64,000 nucleotides of DNA from CALHVX01 sp964640725. Lineage in GTDB: Bacteria > Pseudomonadota > Gammaproteobacteria > Pseudomonadales > Azotimanducaceae. Of the stretch, positions 8,084 to 16,473 are shown one piece after another. The stretch's first letter is position 1, and each line of letters starts with the position of its first letter. Made by a program: the position numbers and the translations under genes. The stretch spans positions 62,001 to 126,000 of the forward strand of contig CAZXIJ010000005.1 of assembly GCA_964640725.1 (NCBI GenBank). Direction: 5' to 3'. Below the pieces are notes generated by a model. The model made no database searches. It saw only the letters and a program-made list of their open reading frames with translations, and was not told the origin of the DNA.

Positions 8084-8494
8084 TCAGGATGGTTCAGCGC
8101 CAGGGACCCGGTAGCTGCGACCGATCGCCGCTCGAGGCAGCTGGTAGCGATCGCCCAGCGCCCACTGCACAAAGCTGTTGCTGTTCGGCCCCGGCCAGTA
8201 TCGGTAGCGATAGCGCGCCGGATAGCTGTCGAGGGAGCCGCGAATGGTCTCCGCCAGCGCCCGGGCACCCTCCCCTTGCCAGCGCTTGACCAGAAAACTG
8301 CGACCGAAGCCAACACCGGCCCGCCAGGGGAGCAGGTCCCGATGGACATGGCCAACGCTGGACTGGCAGCAGTTGGGATGCTGCCAGACTTCCCAGCGCT
8401 CGCGCCGGGCACCGCACCGCACCACGAAAAAATAGTGGTGAGCCAGCCAGCCGACAAAGGGCAGCCGCGCACCGCGCAGCTCGACGGAAATCAT
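8084..8494 (-). CDS. DUF3750 family protein
   Basis: A 136-residue protein. It has the DUF3750 hallmark WPGPNSNSF (about 105-113) preceded by a YPARYRYRYW segment, and an N-terminal part with FVGWLAHHYFFVV. The WPGPN..T/SF patch is the conserved core of the family, whose function is unknown. It lies 22 bases after the DUF4397 lipoprotein gene on the same strand, so the two are probably co-transcribed. Its stop faces the hairpin shared with glutamine synthetase. Confidence 0.75.
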   Translation of the reverse strand: MISVELRGARLPFVGWLAHHYFFVVRCGARRERWEVWQHPNCCQSSVGHVHRDLLPWRAGVGFGRSFLVKRWQGEGARALAETIRGSLDSYPARYRYRYWPGPNSNSFVQWALGDRYQLPRAAIGRSYRVPGAEPS

Positions 8495-8516
8495 CCGCCG
8501 AGCATACGGTGCCCGC

Positions 8517-9848
8517 CTAGAAGTCGTCGAGCAGGATCAGGCCCAGGGGCGTGCCAAGACCGACTTCGTCCCGCGCTGCAGCGGTGTAGATACCTCCGGC
8601 AGCCAGGGTAATTGCAGCCGGACCGATAGCCGCGTCCGTCGTGCCAGTTGGCGTGACGACAACCTCGTAGTCGCCGGGCGCAACGGACAGATAGCCCGAC
8701 TCGGCTTTAAAGGGCACGTTGCTGAGCGCCGGCGCCACCGTCGCGATGTCTGTGCCGGGCGCGACCAGATAAATGTCTACCGGCCCTGCAGAAGGCGACG
8801 CGTGAACGACGCGCAGCCGGGACTCCGTAGCCACGGGCCGCGGATCGTCTACCAGTACCAGCGGCTCAATCTCTGCCAGCGCGCCAACGGCGTAGACGCT
8901 GTAGGGCGTGCCCGGGACCAGGTTGAGATCAGCGTCAATCACGACCGGCGTTGCCGCCCCGGCGGGGACAACTTTGACGTTCAACGTGCCCGCAGGAATC
9001 GTCAGCACGTCGCTGACCGATGCGTAAGCGAGGTCTGCAACCACCGGGGCCGCAAAGTTATCCGCGGCAATCACGTCGACGTTGGGCGCATCCGGCGACG
9101 CGTGGACAACGCGCACACTGGCCGGCGTATCGACCGTCAGGATCTCTGTTGCAGTCGCGCCGTCAGCAACCAGCAGGCTGACCGGCGCGGCGCCGACCCC
9201 TGTGTTCTCTATGGCCACCACAATCAGATCGCTGCCGCCGGCCAGCGGCACCGTGCCCGAGTCGTAGACCACGCTCGCTGGGTCCCCGGCCAGGGTGACC
9301 TGAATCTGGTAGTCGGCGGCCGGCACTGTGACAGGCCCCAGCTCCTCGCCGAAGGAAAAGCTGCCCAGGGCAGCGACGGCCGTGATGTCAGCGCCCGGTG
9401 CGGTCACGTAGACGTCCACCATCGGCGCGGCCGGCGCACCGTGCACGACCCGAACACGGACGTCGCTGGCGGCGACCTCCGCTGCGGGCTCCTGAATGAC
9501 GATCGGCGCGATGTTCGCGACAGTATCGGCAGCGATGATCGTGAGCTTGTCACCGTCCGCCGTGTCGATGTCTACGGGGCCAATGACCGAGACGTTGCCG
9601 CCCGGCGTCTTGCCCTGAACCTCGACGCTGCGGGTGCCGGCGCCGGTCGTGATGAAGCGGGCTTCCCGGAAGGCCACGTCGGTCGTGAAGTTCGTGCCGT
9701 CGACAAGCACATCCACGTTCGGCGCGTCCGGAGAAGCGTGAATGACGCCCAGCTGCAAACTGCCCGTCGGCGCAATCGTGCGCGGATCGCTGCTCTCATC
9801 GCAGCCCGCCAGCACGAGCGCGATTGCCACCATCAAGAATCTCACCAT
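8517..9848 (-). CDS. lipoprotein with four DUF4397 repeats
   Basis: A 443-residue protein that starts MVRFLMVAIALVLAGCD with a lipobox ending at C16. The remainder is four repeats of about 100 residues, each opening with a version of VRVVHASPDAPNVDV (near residues 30, 140, 245 and 335). Short and long repeats alternate, as if a pair of domains had been duplicated. DUF4397 is a beta-sandwich found in exported proteins, often surface-bound; no enzymatic role is known. The ATG at 9848 was chosen because it gives a proper lipoprotein signal; a start 36 bases upstream is also open. Divergent from the next gene. Confidence 0.88.
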   Translation of the reverse strand: MVRFLMVAIALVLAGCDESSDPRTIAPTGSLQLGVIHASPDAPNVDVLVDGTNFTTDVAFREARFITTGAGTRSVEVQGKTPGGNVSVIGPVDIDTADGDKLTIIAADTVANIAPIVIQEPAAEVAASDVRVRVVHGAPAAPMVDVYVTAPGADITAVAALGSFSFGEELGPVTVPAADYQIQVTLAGDPASVVYDSGTVPLAGGSDLIVVAIENTGVGAAPVSLLVADGATATEILTVDTPASVRVVHASPDAPNVDVIAADNFAAPVVADLAYASVSDVLTIPAGTLNVKVVPAGAATPVVIDADLNLVPGTPYSVYAVGALAEIEPLVLVDDPRPVATESRLRVVHASPSAGPVDIYLVAPGTDIATVAPALSNVPFKAESGYLSVAPGDYEVVVTPTGTTDAAIGPAAITLAAGGIYTAAARDEVGLGTPLGLILLDDF

Positions 9849-10065
9849 GGAAAACCAGACCTTGCGTTGTTTCGGGGGCGGCACAGTCGGCGCTGCGCAG
9901 CGAAGGTGCCGTCAAAATGCGCGCGAAAAAGATCTCGGCACTGAAATTGGGATGTTCCTTGAAGCCCGCTTCACGAGCCAGCGACAGCGCCTTCACAGAC
10001 CCGTAACCTTGGCTTCACTTTCGCAAAGCCCGTAAGCTGCAGTCACTGCCACTTCGGAGCCCCTC

Positions 10066-10611
10066 ATGACCCACGCCATCGCCCGCTGTCTCGCCTTTTT
10101 CGCCCTGCTCTTCGTGAGCGTCGGGGCACTGGCGCAAACCGCCTCGAACAGCTTTTTGAGTGGCTTCGAGGGCGCTGAAATCATCGCGCTGGACGAAGCG
10201 ACCGTGAAACGCTTCATCGACGTTGGCGAGGCGCTCAATGCCCAGCAGGTGGACTACGCAGACCAACTCGACGAGCCGCCCAGCATCCGCAGCTGGGCGC
10301 AGGCTGCCGAAGACAACGACAAGATCAACCGCATCATCAGGCAGAACGGCTTCAAGGATGGCGAAGACTTCGCGCTCACCAGCTACGCAGTCATGCTGGC
10401 CATGGGCGCTGTGGAACTCGACGCCAACCGCGCCGAGATGGAGCAGGCGCGCGCGCAGCTCAAGGCTATGAAAGACCAGCTCCCCCCCGAGACCTACACG
10501 ATGATGGAGCAGCAGCTGCTCGGCGCCTTTGCGATCTTCGACAATGTGCCCGCTGGCAACCTCGCGCTGGTCCGGAAGTACCGGGAAGCGCTCAGCGCGA
10601 TCGGGGGCTAG
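10066..10611 (+). CDS. exported protein of unknown function
   Basis: A 181-residue protein with a clear Sec signal (MTHAIARCLAFFALLFVSVGALAQ, cleaved after about residue 24). The mature part is mainly helical and acidic, with a possible coiled coil near residues 120-145 (ANRAEMEQARAQLKAMKD). I do not recognise a family. A Shine-Dalgarno (CGGAG) lies about 12 bases before the ATG. Its 3' end overlaps the convergent lipoprotein gene by 20 bases, so it is not part of the cytochrome operon. Confidence 0.75.
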   Translation: MTHAIARCLAFFALLFVSVGALAQTASNSFLSGFEGAEIIALDEATVKRFIDVGEALNAQQVDYADQLDEPPSIRSWAQAAEDNDKINRIIRQNGFKDGEDFALTSYAVMLAMGAVELDANRAEMEQARAQLKAMKDQLPPETYTMMEQQLLGAFAIFDNVPAGNLALVRKYREALSAIGG

Positions 10612-11224
10612 GCGCAGCCTCCGGGCGCAGGACCTCTACACCGAAGCCAAAGACCGCTTCGTCGGCCACCGCCGACCAGGCCGACCAGTCACCGCCCCAG
10701 GGCCGGAACAACCGCTGCTCGCCGTCGGCACTGATGAGAGACAGGGAGACATCTTCGGCACCGGCAATCCGCTCGAGCTGAGCCGTGGTCAAAGCGGCGC
10801 GCATGGAGTGGCGCAAGGGCACCCGGACGTCAAAGGGGCTCTGGCCAAGATCATCGTGCCAGTCCGCCAGCGGCAGCTGCAGCTGGTAGCCGTCCGCTTC
10901 GAGCTGCACAGCGTACGCGGGCTCATCGGCAACCTGCGCGCCGGCGCGGTCGATGGTGCCAGCCATGCCCACCCAAAGGTAAAAGCGCTGATCGCCAGCG
11001 GCATTGCCTTCTACGGGGCCCAGGTACAGATAGTCCTGCGCCGACATCGACAGCCCCGGCTCCCGGCGGGCGTAAACCACAGGCTCGCGTAGCGCCACGA
11101 CCATTTCCCGGGACACCGGATCCAGCGTCGGGTCCGGGCGCAAGCCCAGGGCGCCACAACCGGCAAGGGTCTGGCAGGCAATCGCCAGCAGCCAGCCCCG
11201 CGCGGCCAGAGTCTTGATACTCAC
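10592..11224 (-). CDS. lipoprotein, last gene of the multihaem operon
   Basis: A 210-residue lipoprotein with a GTG start and a lipobox ending at C23 (TLAGC). The mature domain is predicted mostly beta (FYLWVGMAGTIDRAG, YAVQLEADGYQLQLPLADW) with no CxxCH motif. I do not recognise a family. The GTG overlaps the stop of the beta-barrel gene (GTGA, 11221-11224), so the two are translationally coupled. That makes it a likely accessory of the outer-membrane complex, perhaps holding the barrel and cytochromes together; this is inference from position only. Confidence 0.8.
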   Translation of the reverse strand: MSIKTLAARGWLLAIACQTLAGCGALGLRPDPTLDPVSREMVVALREPVVYARREPGLSMSAQDYLYLGPVEGNAAGDQRFYLWVGMAGTIDRAGAQVADEPAYAVQLEADGYQLQLPLADWHDDLGQSPFDVRVPLRHSMRAALTTAQLERIAGAEDVSLSLISADGEQRLFRPWGGDWSAWSAVADEAVFGFGVEVLRPEAAPSPRSR

Positions 11225-13023
11225 AGGTCAACCCTCCATCCGAGCTGCAGGAAGTACGCGCTGCTGCGCAGCTGATCGTCTTCGTAAAGGCCGCTGGCCT
11301 GCAGCGCCGTTGGCAAATCGCGGCTCGACCAGCGGCCTCGGCCCATCAGCTCCAGCCGGTAGCGGCGCGCGTAGCGAAAGGTCAGGCGCAGCCCGGGCTC
11401 GATAAAGATCTGTTGGTCCCCTTCCGCCGCAGCATCGCGAAAGCCCAAATTCAGCATGGGATTGATGCGCAACGCGCCACCGAAGGGCCGGCCAAAGGGC
11501 AGCCGCAGCTCGAAGCGCAAACTGTTTGTATCCGCACTCGTCGTGCTCTGCAGCTGGTAGCCGAGAATGACGGTATCGGAATCCCGGAATACGCTCGAAC
11601 CGATCAGGTTCACGCGGCTGAAGAACTCTTGCCGGCGGGGCCGGGCCGCGACGTTGCCGCTGGCAATGGAGCCATCGGTATCGGTGTAGGTCACGCTGCC
11701 GTTGGCGTACCAGCGCTGCGACAGGGTCCAGCTGAAACCGCCAGTGCTTTGCCAGACGTCGCTGGTGCGATCGCGCCCGAGGGTGCGCAGCTGCGGGTCG
11801 CTAAACCCTTCGGCATCAGCCAGGTCATCGACCGTGCCAAAGGGCTGGCCGATCAGCGCGTTGCCGGTGCTGATAAACGGCAAGGCATAGCTCTGCGTTC
11901 GCGCAAAGAGGCGGATGCGGTCTGTCAGCGTCAGCTGACCATGCACAAGCGCGGAGTTCAGCGTGTTGAACGACAGGTCGTAGTCCAGGTTGGCGATCAC
12001 CTGCCAACGGTCCCGGTGCCACCGCACTTCACCGCCTACGGCTTCCCGATCACTGCGTCCTTCAACCTGTCGCAGTACCGCGAAAGCCCGAACGTCCAGC
12101 TGGTCGAACAGGCCTTCCTGCGCTGCGCTGAAGCTGACAAAAGGCCGACGGCTGTCGCCCTGAAAGCGAGGGCTGTCCACCGGCGTGCCCGCCGTCAGGT
12201 AAAAGTGGGTCCGGTCCCGAAAGCGCCAGCTGCCCCGAACCCCATCAAAACGGCCAAGCACCCCGTCCTGATACAGGCTCTGGCGTCCGGCTTCGATGCC
12301 CAGGCCAGTGGGCTCGTCCGTCACGCCCACCAGCGCCCGATTGACCTGTACCTGGTTCAGGTCCCGGCCTTCGTAGCCGCTGAGCGTGTGCAGATACCCG
12401 GCATCGAGCCGAGCGCGAACATCAAGGCGATCGGTTTGGCCACGCAGCCCAAAGTTCGCAAAGGTCAGCACCTGGCTGCGCTCGATCTCCCGCTCAACGC
12501 CGTCGACCTGGTAGCTGTCGAACCACAGGTCCTGACTCAAGCCACCAAACCATGACCAGTCCTGGCTCTCCGATCTTGGTTCGCGAGCCGGGGCAGGCAC
12601 GGCAGCAGGCTCCGGCGCGACGCCGGCGACCTGGTCTGCAACCCGGGGCGGTGGCATGGGCGCTGCCGCGGTGGCCATGGTGGCTTCCAGGGCGGCAAAG
12701 CGCTGCCGGACCCGCGCCGCGCCGGCGCTGGCAGGAAACCGCTGCAGGCAATCGCGATAGCGCGCCAGGGCCTGATCGGCGCGCCCGGACCTTTCCAGAG
12801 CGACGCCCAGATATTCGAGCGCCTCGGGATGGGCTTCTGTTGCCCCGCTGGCCAGAATCGAGCGGTAAATGTCGATCCCGGCCTCGTAGTCGCCATCCAG
12901 CAACTCGTCTCGCGCCTGCTCCAGCGTGTTGGCTCGAACAACGCCTGTGGTCATTGCGGTCAGCAACAACAGCAGCGCGCCAGCCCACACCGGGCCGGCC
13001 TTGGATCTTTCAGGCAGCTGCAT
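11221..13023 (-). CDS. outer-membrane beta-barrel with N-terminal TPR region
   Basis: A 600-residue protein. It has a signal peptide (about 1-31), then TPR-like helices (about 33-115: LEQARDELLDGDYEAGIDIYRSIL, EALEYLGVALERSGRADQALARYRDCL), an Ala/Pro-rich linker (about 116-150), then some 440 residues of alternating aromatic/polar beta strands ending in WRVDL. No haem motif is present. The layout suggests a periplasmic TPR dock attached to an outer-membrane barrel. It sits directly after two multihaem cytochrome genes (18 bases, with an AGAGGG ribosome-binding site) and overlaps the lipoprotein gene. By analogy with MtrB-type porin-cytochrome conduits it may sheath or anchor a cytochrome, though no MtrB homology is visible. 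Confidence 0.85.
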   Translation of the reverse strand: MQLPERSKAGPVWAGALLLLLTAMTTGVVRANTLEQARDELLDGDYEAGIDIYRSILASGATEAHPEALEYLGVALERSGRADQALARYRDCLQRFPASAGAARVRQRFAALEATMATAAAPMPPPRVADQVAGVAPEPAAVPAPAREPRSESQDWSWFGGLSQDLWFDSYQVDGVEREIERSQVLTFANFGLRGQTDRLDVRARLDAGYLHTLSGYEGRDLNQVQVNRALVGVTDEPTGLGIEAGRQSLYQDGVLGRFDGVRGSWRFRDRTHFYLTAGTPVDSPRFQGDSRRPFVSFSAAQEGLFDQLDVRAFAVLRQVEGRSDREAVGGEVRWHRDRWQVIANLDYDLSFNTLNSALVHGQLTLTDRIRLFARTQSYALPFISTGNALIGQPFGTVDDLADAEGFSDPQLRTLGRDRTSDVWQSTGGFSWTLSQRWYANGSVTYTDTDGSIASGNVAARPRRQEFFSRVNLIGSSVFRDSDTVILGYQLQSTTSADTNSLRFELRLPFGRPFGGALRINPMLNLGFRDAAAEGDQQIFIEPGLRLTFRYARRYRLELMGRGRWSSRDLPTALQASGLYEDDQLRSSAYFLQLGWRVDL

Positions 13024-13041
13024 GAAGGAACCCTCTCTGCG

Positions 13042-13776
13042 CTACCACGACATCGTGTTGTGGCAGCTGTCGCACTCGGCGGTCGTTGGGATGTGATCAG
13101 GCGGCTGTCCTGGCGCGACCTGGTTGTTGTGGCAACTGGAACAGGTCCCGAAGACCTCCAGATGATCGACGCGAAGCACGCTCGCGAAACTCAGTGTGTT
13201 GTGGCAACTCTCGCACTGTTGGGACGACGGGATATGGCCAACCGGTTTGCCGAGCGCCTGGGTGCCGTTGTGGCACGCGGCACAGCCGCTGTTGATGCCG
13301 GCATGGTCAAAGCGTGCGGCGGGCCAGGAAATCGTGTTGTGACAGCCCTCGCAGTCATCGCTGGTCGGCAGGTGATTGATGGGCTTGCCGGACACGCGGT
13401 TGCCGTCGTGGCAGCTGGCGCAGCTGCCAAAGACCTCCAGGTGGTCGACCCGGGTAATGGCGGTCCAGTTAAAGCTGTTGTGGCAGCTCGCACACTGATC
13501 GGTTGTATTGATATGAAACAGCGGTTGCGGCGTTGCCTGGACCAAACCGGACTGCGAGTGACAACTCGCACACTGGCTGCTGGTGCCGGTAAACACGCTC
13601 CCGCTATGGCAGCTGTCGCAGCTTGCCCGCGCATGCGCGCCCTCGAGCACGAAGCCCGTCGAAAAGTGATCGAAGCTGCTATTGATGCTGGGCTGGGCTT
13701 GAACCGCAGGCATCCCGGCCAGAGCCAGGAGCAGGACAGCGAGCCGTGTGGCCAGGCGCAGGGGCGAGCACGTCAT
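13042..13776 (-). CDS. nine-haem c-type cytochrome
   Basis: A 244-residue exported protein. A signal peptide (about 1-28) is followed by nine CxxCH haem-binding motifs in roughly 215 residues (CDSCH, CASCH twice, CASCHDG, CEGCH, CAACH, CESCH, CSSCH, CDSCH). A repeating unit can be seen: CHN.......DHLEVFG.C.SCHN....G.P..H.P....C..CHNT. It resembles cytochrome c3/c7-like repeats. It should act as an electron carrier in the periplasm or at the outer membrane. I chose the ATG at 13776, one base after the stop of the 21-haem gene, because it opens the signal peptide; the frame is open further upstream. Operon with its neighbours on both sides. Confidence 0.92.
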   Translation of the reverse strand: MTCSPLRLATRLAVLLLALAGMPAVQAQPSINSSFDHFSTGFVLEGAHARASCDSCHSGSVFTGTSSQCASCHSQSGLVQATPQPLFHINTTDQCASCHNSFNWTAITRVDHLEVFGSCASCHDGNRVSGKPINHLPTSDDCEGCHNTISWPAARFDHAGINSGCAACHNGTQALGKPVGHIPSSQQCESCHNTLSFASVLRVDHLEVFGTCSSCHNNQVAPGQPPDHIPTTAECDSCHNTMSW

Positions 13777-13777
13777 A

Positions 13778-15352
13778 TCAGTAACCTCGCACAGGTGTAA
13801 ACGCATCAGTGCTATGGCACCGGGCACAGTCGCTGCCGAAGTGACCGGCATGAGGATCATCAGCGCGATGACAGGTTGCGCAGTCCTGCGCAGATCGCGC
13901 CTCCATCAGACGCGGCTGGCCGTGACAGCTCTGGCAGGAAAGATCCTGGTGGCTACCCAGCAGCGCGAAGCCGGAGTGCTGCTCATGATCGAACTGGGAG
14001 ACCTCCCAGCCACCGGGCTGATGGCAGCCCTCGCAGTTGCCGCCAAAGGCCCCGTCGTGCACGTCGTCATCGGCATGGCAGCTGGCACAGTCCCCTTCCA
14101 CATCGTGAAAACGACCCGTCAGGTGACAGTCCTTACACAACAGGGTGGCGTGCTTGCCCAGCAGCGGAAAGGGCGACAGGCTGTGATCAAAGCGCAGCTC
14201 GTTCACCCAGGAATCGTTGTTGTGGCAGGACTCGCAGCGGTCGCCAAGCTGTCCTTCGTGCGGGTCGTCTTCGTGACAGGTGGCACAGGTCGTGGGCAGC
14301 GGATCGGTCAGCTCGCCCGCGTGGCAATCTGTGCAGGCAAGCCTCTGGTGCGAGCCGAGTAGTGCAAACCCGGACACGCCCTGATGATCGAAGTCGACAG
14401 TCTTCCAGCTGCTGACCGTATGGCACCCGGCACAGTCAGTGCCGTTACGGCCTTCGTGCGGATCGTCCTTGGCATGACAGCTCGCGCAGGCAGGCTCCGC
14501 TGCGCTCGCCGGCACGCCCGGGGCATGACAGTCCTTGCATGCCAGCAGCGAGTGCCCGCCAAGCAGCGGGAAGCCGGCCTCCAGAGCGTGATTGAAACCG
14601 CCATCTGCCGTCCAGCTGCTGGTGTCATGGCACTGCTGGCACTGATTGCCCAGCGTGCCATCGTGCGGGTCATCTTTATCGTGGCAACTGCTGCACTGCG
14701 TACCGGCGCTCTCAAACAACGCATCTGCGTGACAACTTGAGCACTGCGCGCTCGCGTGCCCTCCGGTCAGCGGAAAGCCGGTCGTGCCGTGGTTAAAGCT
14801 CGTTTGCAGCCAGCTGCGTTCGGTGTGGCAATCGGCGCACTGCGCGCCCAACCGGCCTTCGTGGGGGTCTTCTTCGCTGTGGCAGCTGGCGCAGGCGGAC
14901 GGTGCCTCGCGATAGGCGGTATCCGGCTGGTGGCAGCTCTCGCAGGCAAGCCCGGAGTGGCCCCAAAGCAGCGGGAAATCCGTGCGGCCGTGGTCGAAGC
15001 TGTCCATCTCGAACTTGAGGGTGGCGGCATCGCGGCCTTCGTGTTCGCCGTGGCATGACTGGCACTCGGCAGCGCCTACATCCGGGTGCCTGCCGTGAAA
15101 GCCGATACCGGCCGCCATGTCAGCGCCAACGTCTTCATGGCAGGTTGTGCACAGCGCCTGCTGCGTGACCTCTTCCAGCGGCGAGTGGCAGGCCGCACAC
15201 TCGCCCTCGATCTCGGCGTGCGCCGACGACACAGGTCCGGGCATCACCAGCTTTTCCAGCGACACGGCCCAGCCTTGACTGCTGCATAGCATCAGCAGCA
15301 CGGCGCCCGCCTGCAGCAGACGCTTGACGCCAATGACGACTACCGGCGCCAT
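13778..15352 (-). CDS. twenty-one-haem c-type cytochrome
   Basis: A 524-residue exported protein with 21 CxxCH motifs, about one haem per 24 residues of mature sequence. A signal peptide covers about residues 1-29. The body is built from a repeated module: C..CH..DDPHEG.LG..C..CH...SW....FDH....FPLLG.H..L.C..CH, i.e. three haems per unit. The conserved extra histidines (DPHEG, FDH, LGxH) are likely distal haem ligands. Such proteins carry electrons along haem wires in the periplasm. The ATG shares its A with the stop of the upstream membrane-cytochrome gene (TGATG), so the two are translationally coupled. The frame is open for another 237 bases upstream, but that part overlaps the previous gene and lacks a signal. 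Confidence 0.93.
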   Translation of the reverse strand: MAPVVVIGVKRLLQAGAVLLMLCSSQGWAVSLEKLVMPGPVSSAHAEIEGECAACHSPLEEVTQQALCTTCHEDVGADMAAGIGFHGRHPDVGAAECQSCHGEHEGRDAATLKFEMDSFDHGRTDFPLLWGHSGLACESCHQPDTAYREAPSACASCHSEEDPHEGRLGAQCADCHTERSWLQTSFNHGTTGFPLTGGHASAQCSSCHADALFESAGTQCSSCHDKDDPHDGTLGNQCQQCHDTSSWTADGGFNHALEAGFPLLGGHSLLACKDCHAPGVPASAAEPACASCHAKDDPHEGRNGTDCAGCHTVSSWKTVDFDHQGVSGFALLGSHQRLACTDCHAGELTDPLPTTCATCHEDDPHEGQLGDRCESCHNNDSWVNELRFDHSLSPFPLLGKHATLLCKDCHLTGRFHDVEGDCASCHADDDVHDGAFGGNCEGCHQPGGWEVSQFDHEQHSGFALLGSHQDLSCQSCHGQPRLMEARSAQDCATCHRADDPHAGHFGSDCARCHSTDAFTPVRGY

Positions 15353-16473
15353 CAGTACAAGTGCACCGCAAAGACGTGCACCACAACGCTGATCAGCAGC
15401 AGCACGAAGAACGGCAGGTGCACCACGTGCCAGAGCGCAAACAGGCGCTCGTAAGCCTGCAGGGTGGCGAGGAGCCGCAGGCGCCGCATGTGGCCGGCAA
15501 GATAGCGGTCCATCGATTTGGCGAGCCGCGCCCGGTGCGCGTCGATCAGTCCGTCGCCCTGGCTTTCTTTTGCCAGCTGTGTCTCGCAAAAGTGCATCAG
15601 CACCTTGCGTTCCCGGCGAGCCTGCCGGGCCAGACCGAAAGACATGCGCAGGCTTGACCAGATGCCGGCTCCGGCATCGATCACACTCTGGTCGAAACGA
15701 TGAACGCGTTGGCGCATGAGCGGAAGAAATGTTAACGCGCGGTTTCTCGGAAACTGCTCGGCTGCCAGCGCTGCTTTGACCTGCTTGAGATCCGTGCGTC
15801 GCCCCGCGACACTCCGGTTCAGGCGCCGGTACAGAAAGCGCCCGATCAGGCCGCTGCCAGCGACGATCAGCGCGCAGTAGAGGGCAATACGGCTGTTGAG
15901 CGAACCGAGCTCAAAGTTACAGTGGTACAGCGCAGTGATTGGGGCCAGCACACCGAGCTGTTGGTGCGTTCGAAACCAGTTGCGAATCGAGCCCAGAAAC
16001 CCAAGGAAGCGCAAACGCTTGCGCAACGGGTAAATCAAAAGGGTCAACATACAGGCGACCGACACAATGCCCAGCGCGTAGCCGACGCCGGTTTCCGCAG
16101 AGATCAGCTGCTGCTCGCGGTTGGTCCACCCAAGGTAGAGCGCTGCGGCTGCCAGGGCAAAACCTGCGGGCGCCGCCAACCGTGTGCGCCACGGCACGGG
16201 GGCCGGCGCGGGACGCGCCTTCGGCTGCACGGCCGCCCTGCCGGGCGTCGGCAACACGGCGGACGACACCGCTGCCCGCTTGAAGTCCTGGTCTGTAAAT
16301 CGGGCAGGCCTGCGGGCCTTTGGCGGCGGAGCACCTTTCGGGCGGGCGCGCTGCTTGCCTGCGGGTTCGCAGGCGGGCGCCCTTGCAGGCGCCGCCGGGG
16401 CGGACTGCGGTGAAGCATTCGCACTGTTAAGCGAAACGGCCCGTTTAGATGCGGCCGCGGTTGCCGTGGTCAT
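15352..16473 (-). CDS. membrane protein with two HX13H pairs, predicted di-haem b cytochrome
   Basis: A 373-residue protein. Residues 1-95 are a basic, Pro/Ala-rich cytosolic tail. Five hydrophobic segments follow at about 100-117, 128-150, 170-187, 195-216 and 349-372. Two of them carry histidines exactly 14 apart: H170/H184 and H352/H366. Such HX13H pairs on two helices ligate two b haems in cytochrome b and in ferric reductase/NADPH oxidase proteins, so this could pass electrons from quinol, or another donor, across the inner membrane. A basic soluble stretch (about 218-345) separates the two helices. No CxxCH, FAD or NAD domain is present. First gene of the multihaem operon. I do not recognise a named family. 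Confidence 0.75.
   Translation of the reverse strand: MTTATAAASKRAVSLNSANASPQSAPAAPARAPACEPAGKQRARPKGAPPPKARRPARFTDQDFKRAAVSSAVLPTPGRAAVQPKARPAPAPVPWRTRLAAPAGFALAAAALYLGWTNREQQLISAETGVGYALGIVSVACMLTLLIYPLRKRLRFLGFLGSIRNWFRTHQQLGVLAPITALYHCNFELGSLNSRIALYCALIVAGSGLIGRFLYRRLNRSVAGRRTDLKQVKAALAAEQFPRNRALTFLPLMRQRVHRFDQSVIDAGAGIWSSLRMSFGLARQARRERKVLMHFCETQLAKESQGDGLIDAHRARLAKSMDRYLAGHMRRLRLLATLQAYERLFALWHVVHLPFFVLLLISVVVHVFAVHLY

Noticed and set aside
10066..10611. Sixth member of the multihaem operon
   Set aside because: It is on the opposite strand, convergent, and overlaps the last gene by 20 bases.
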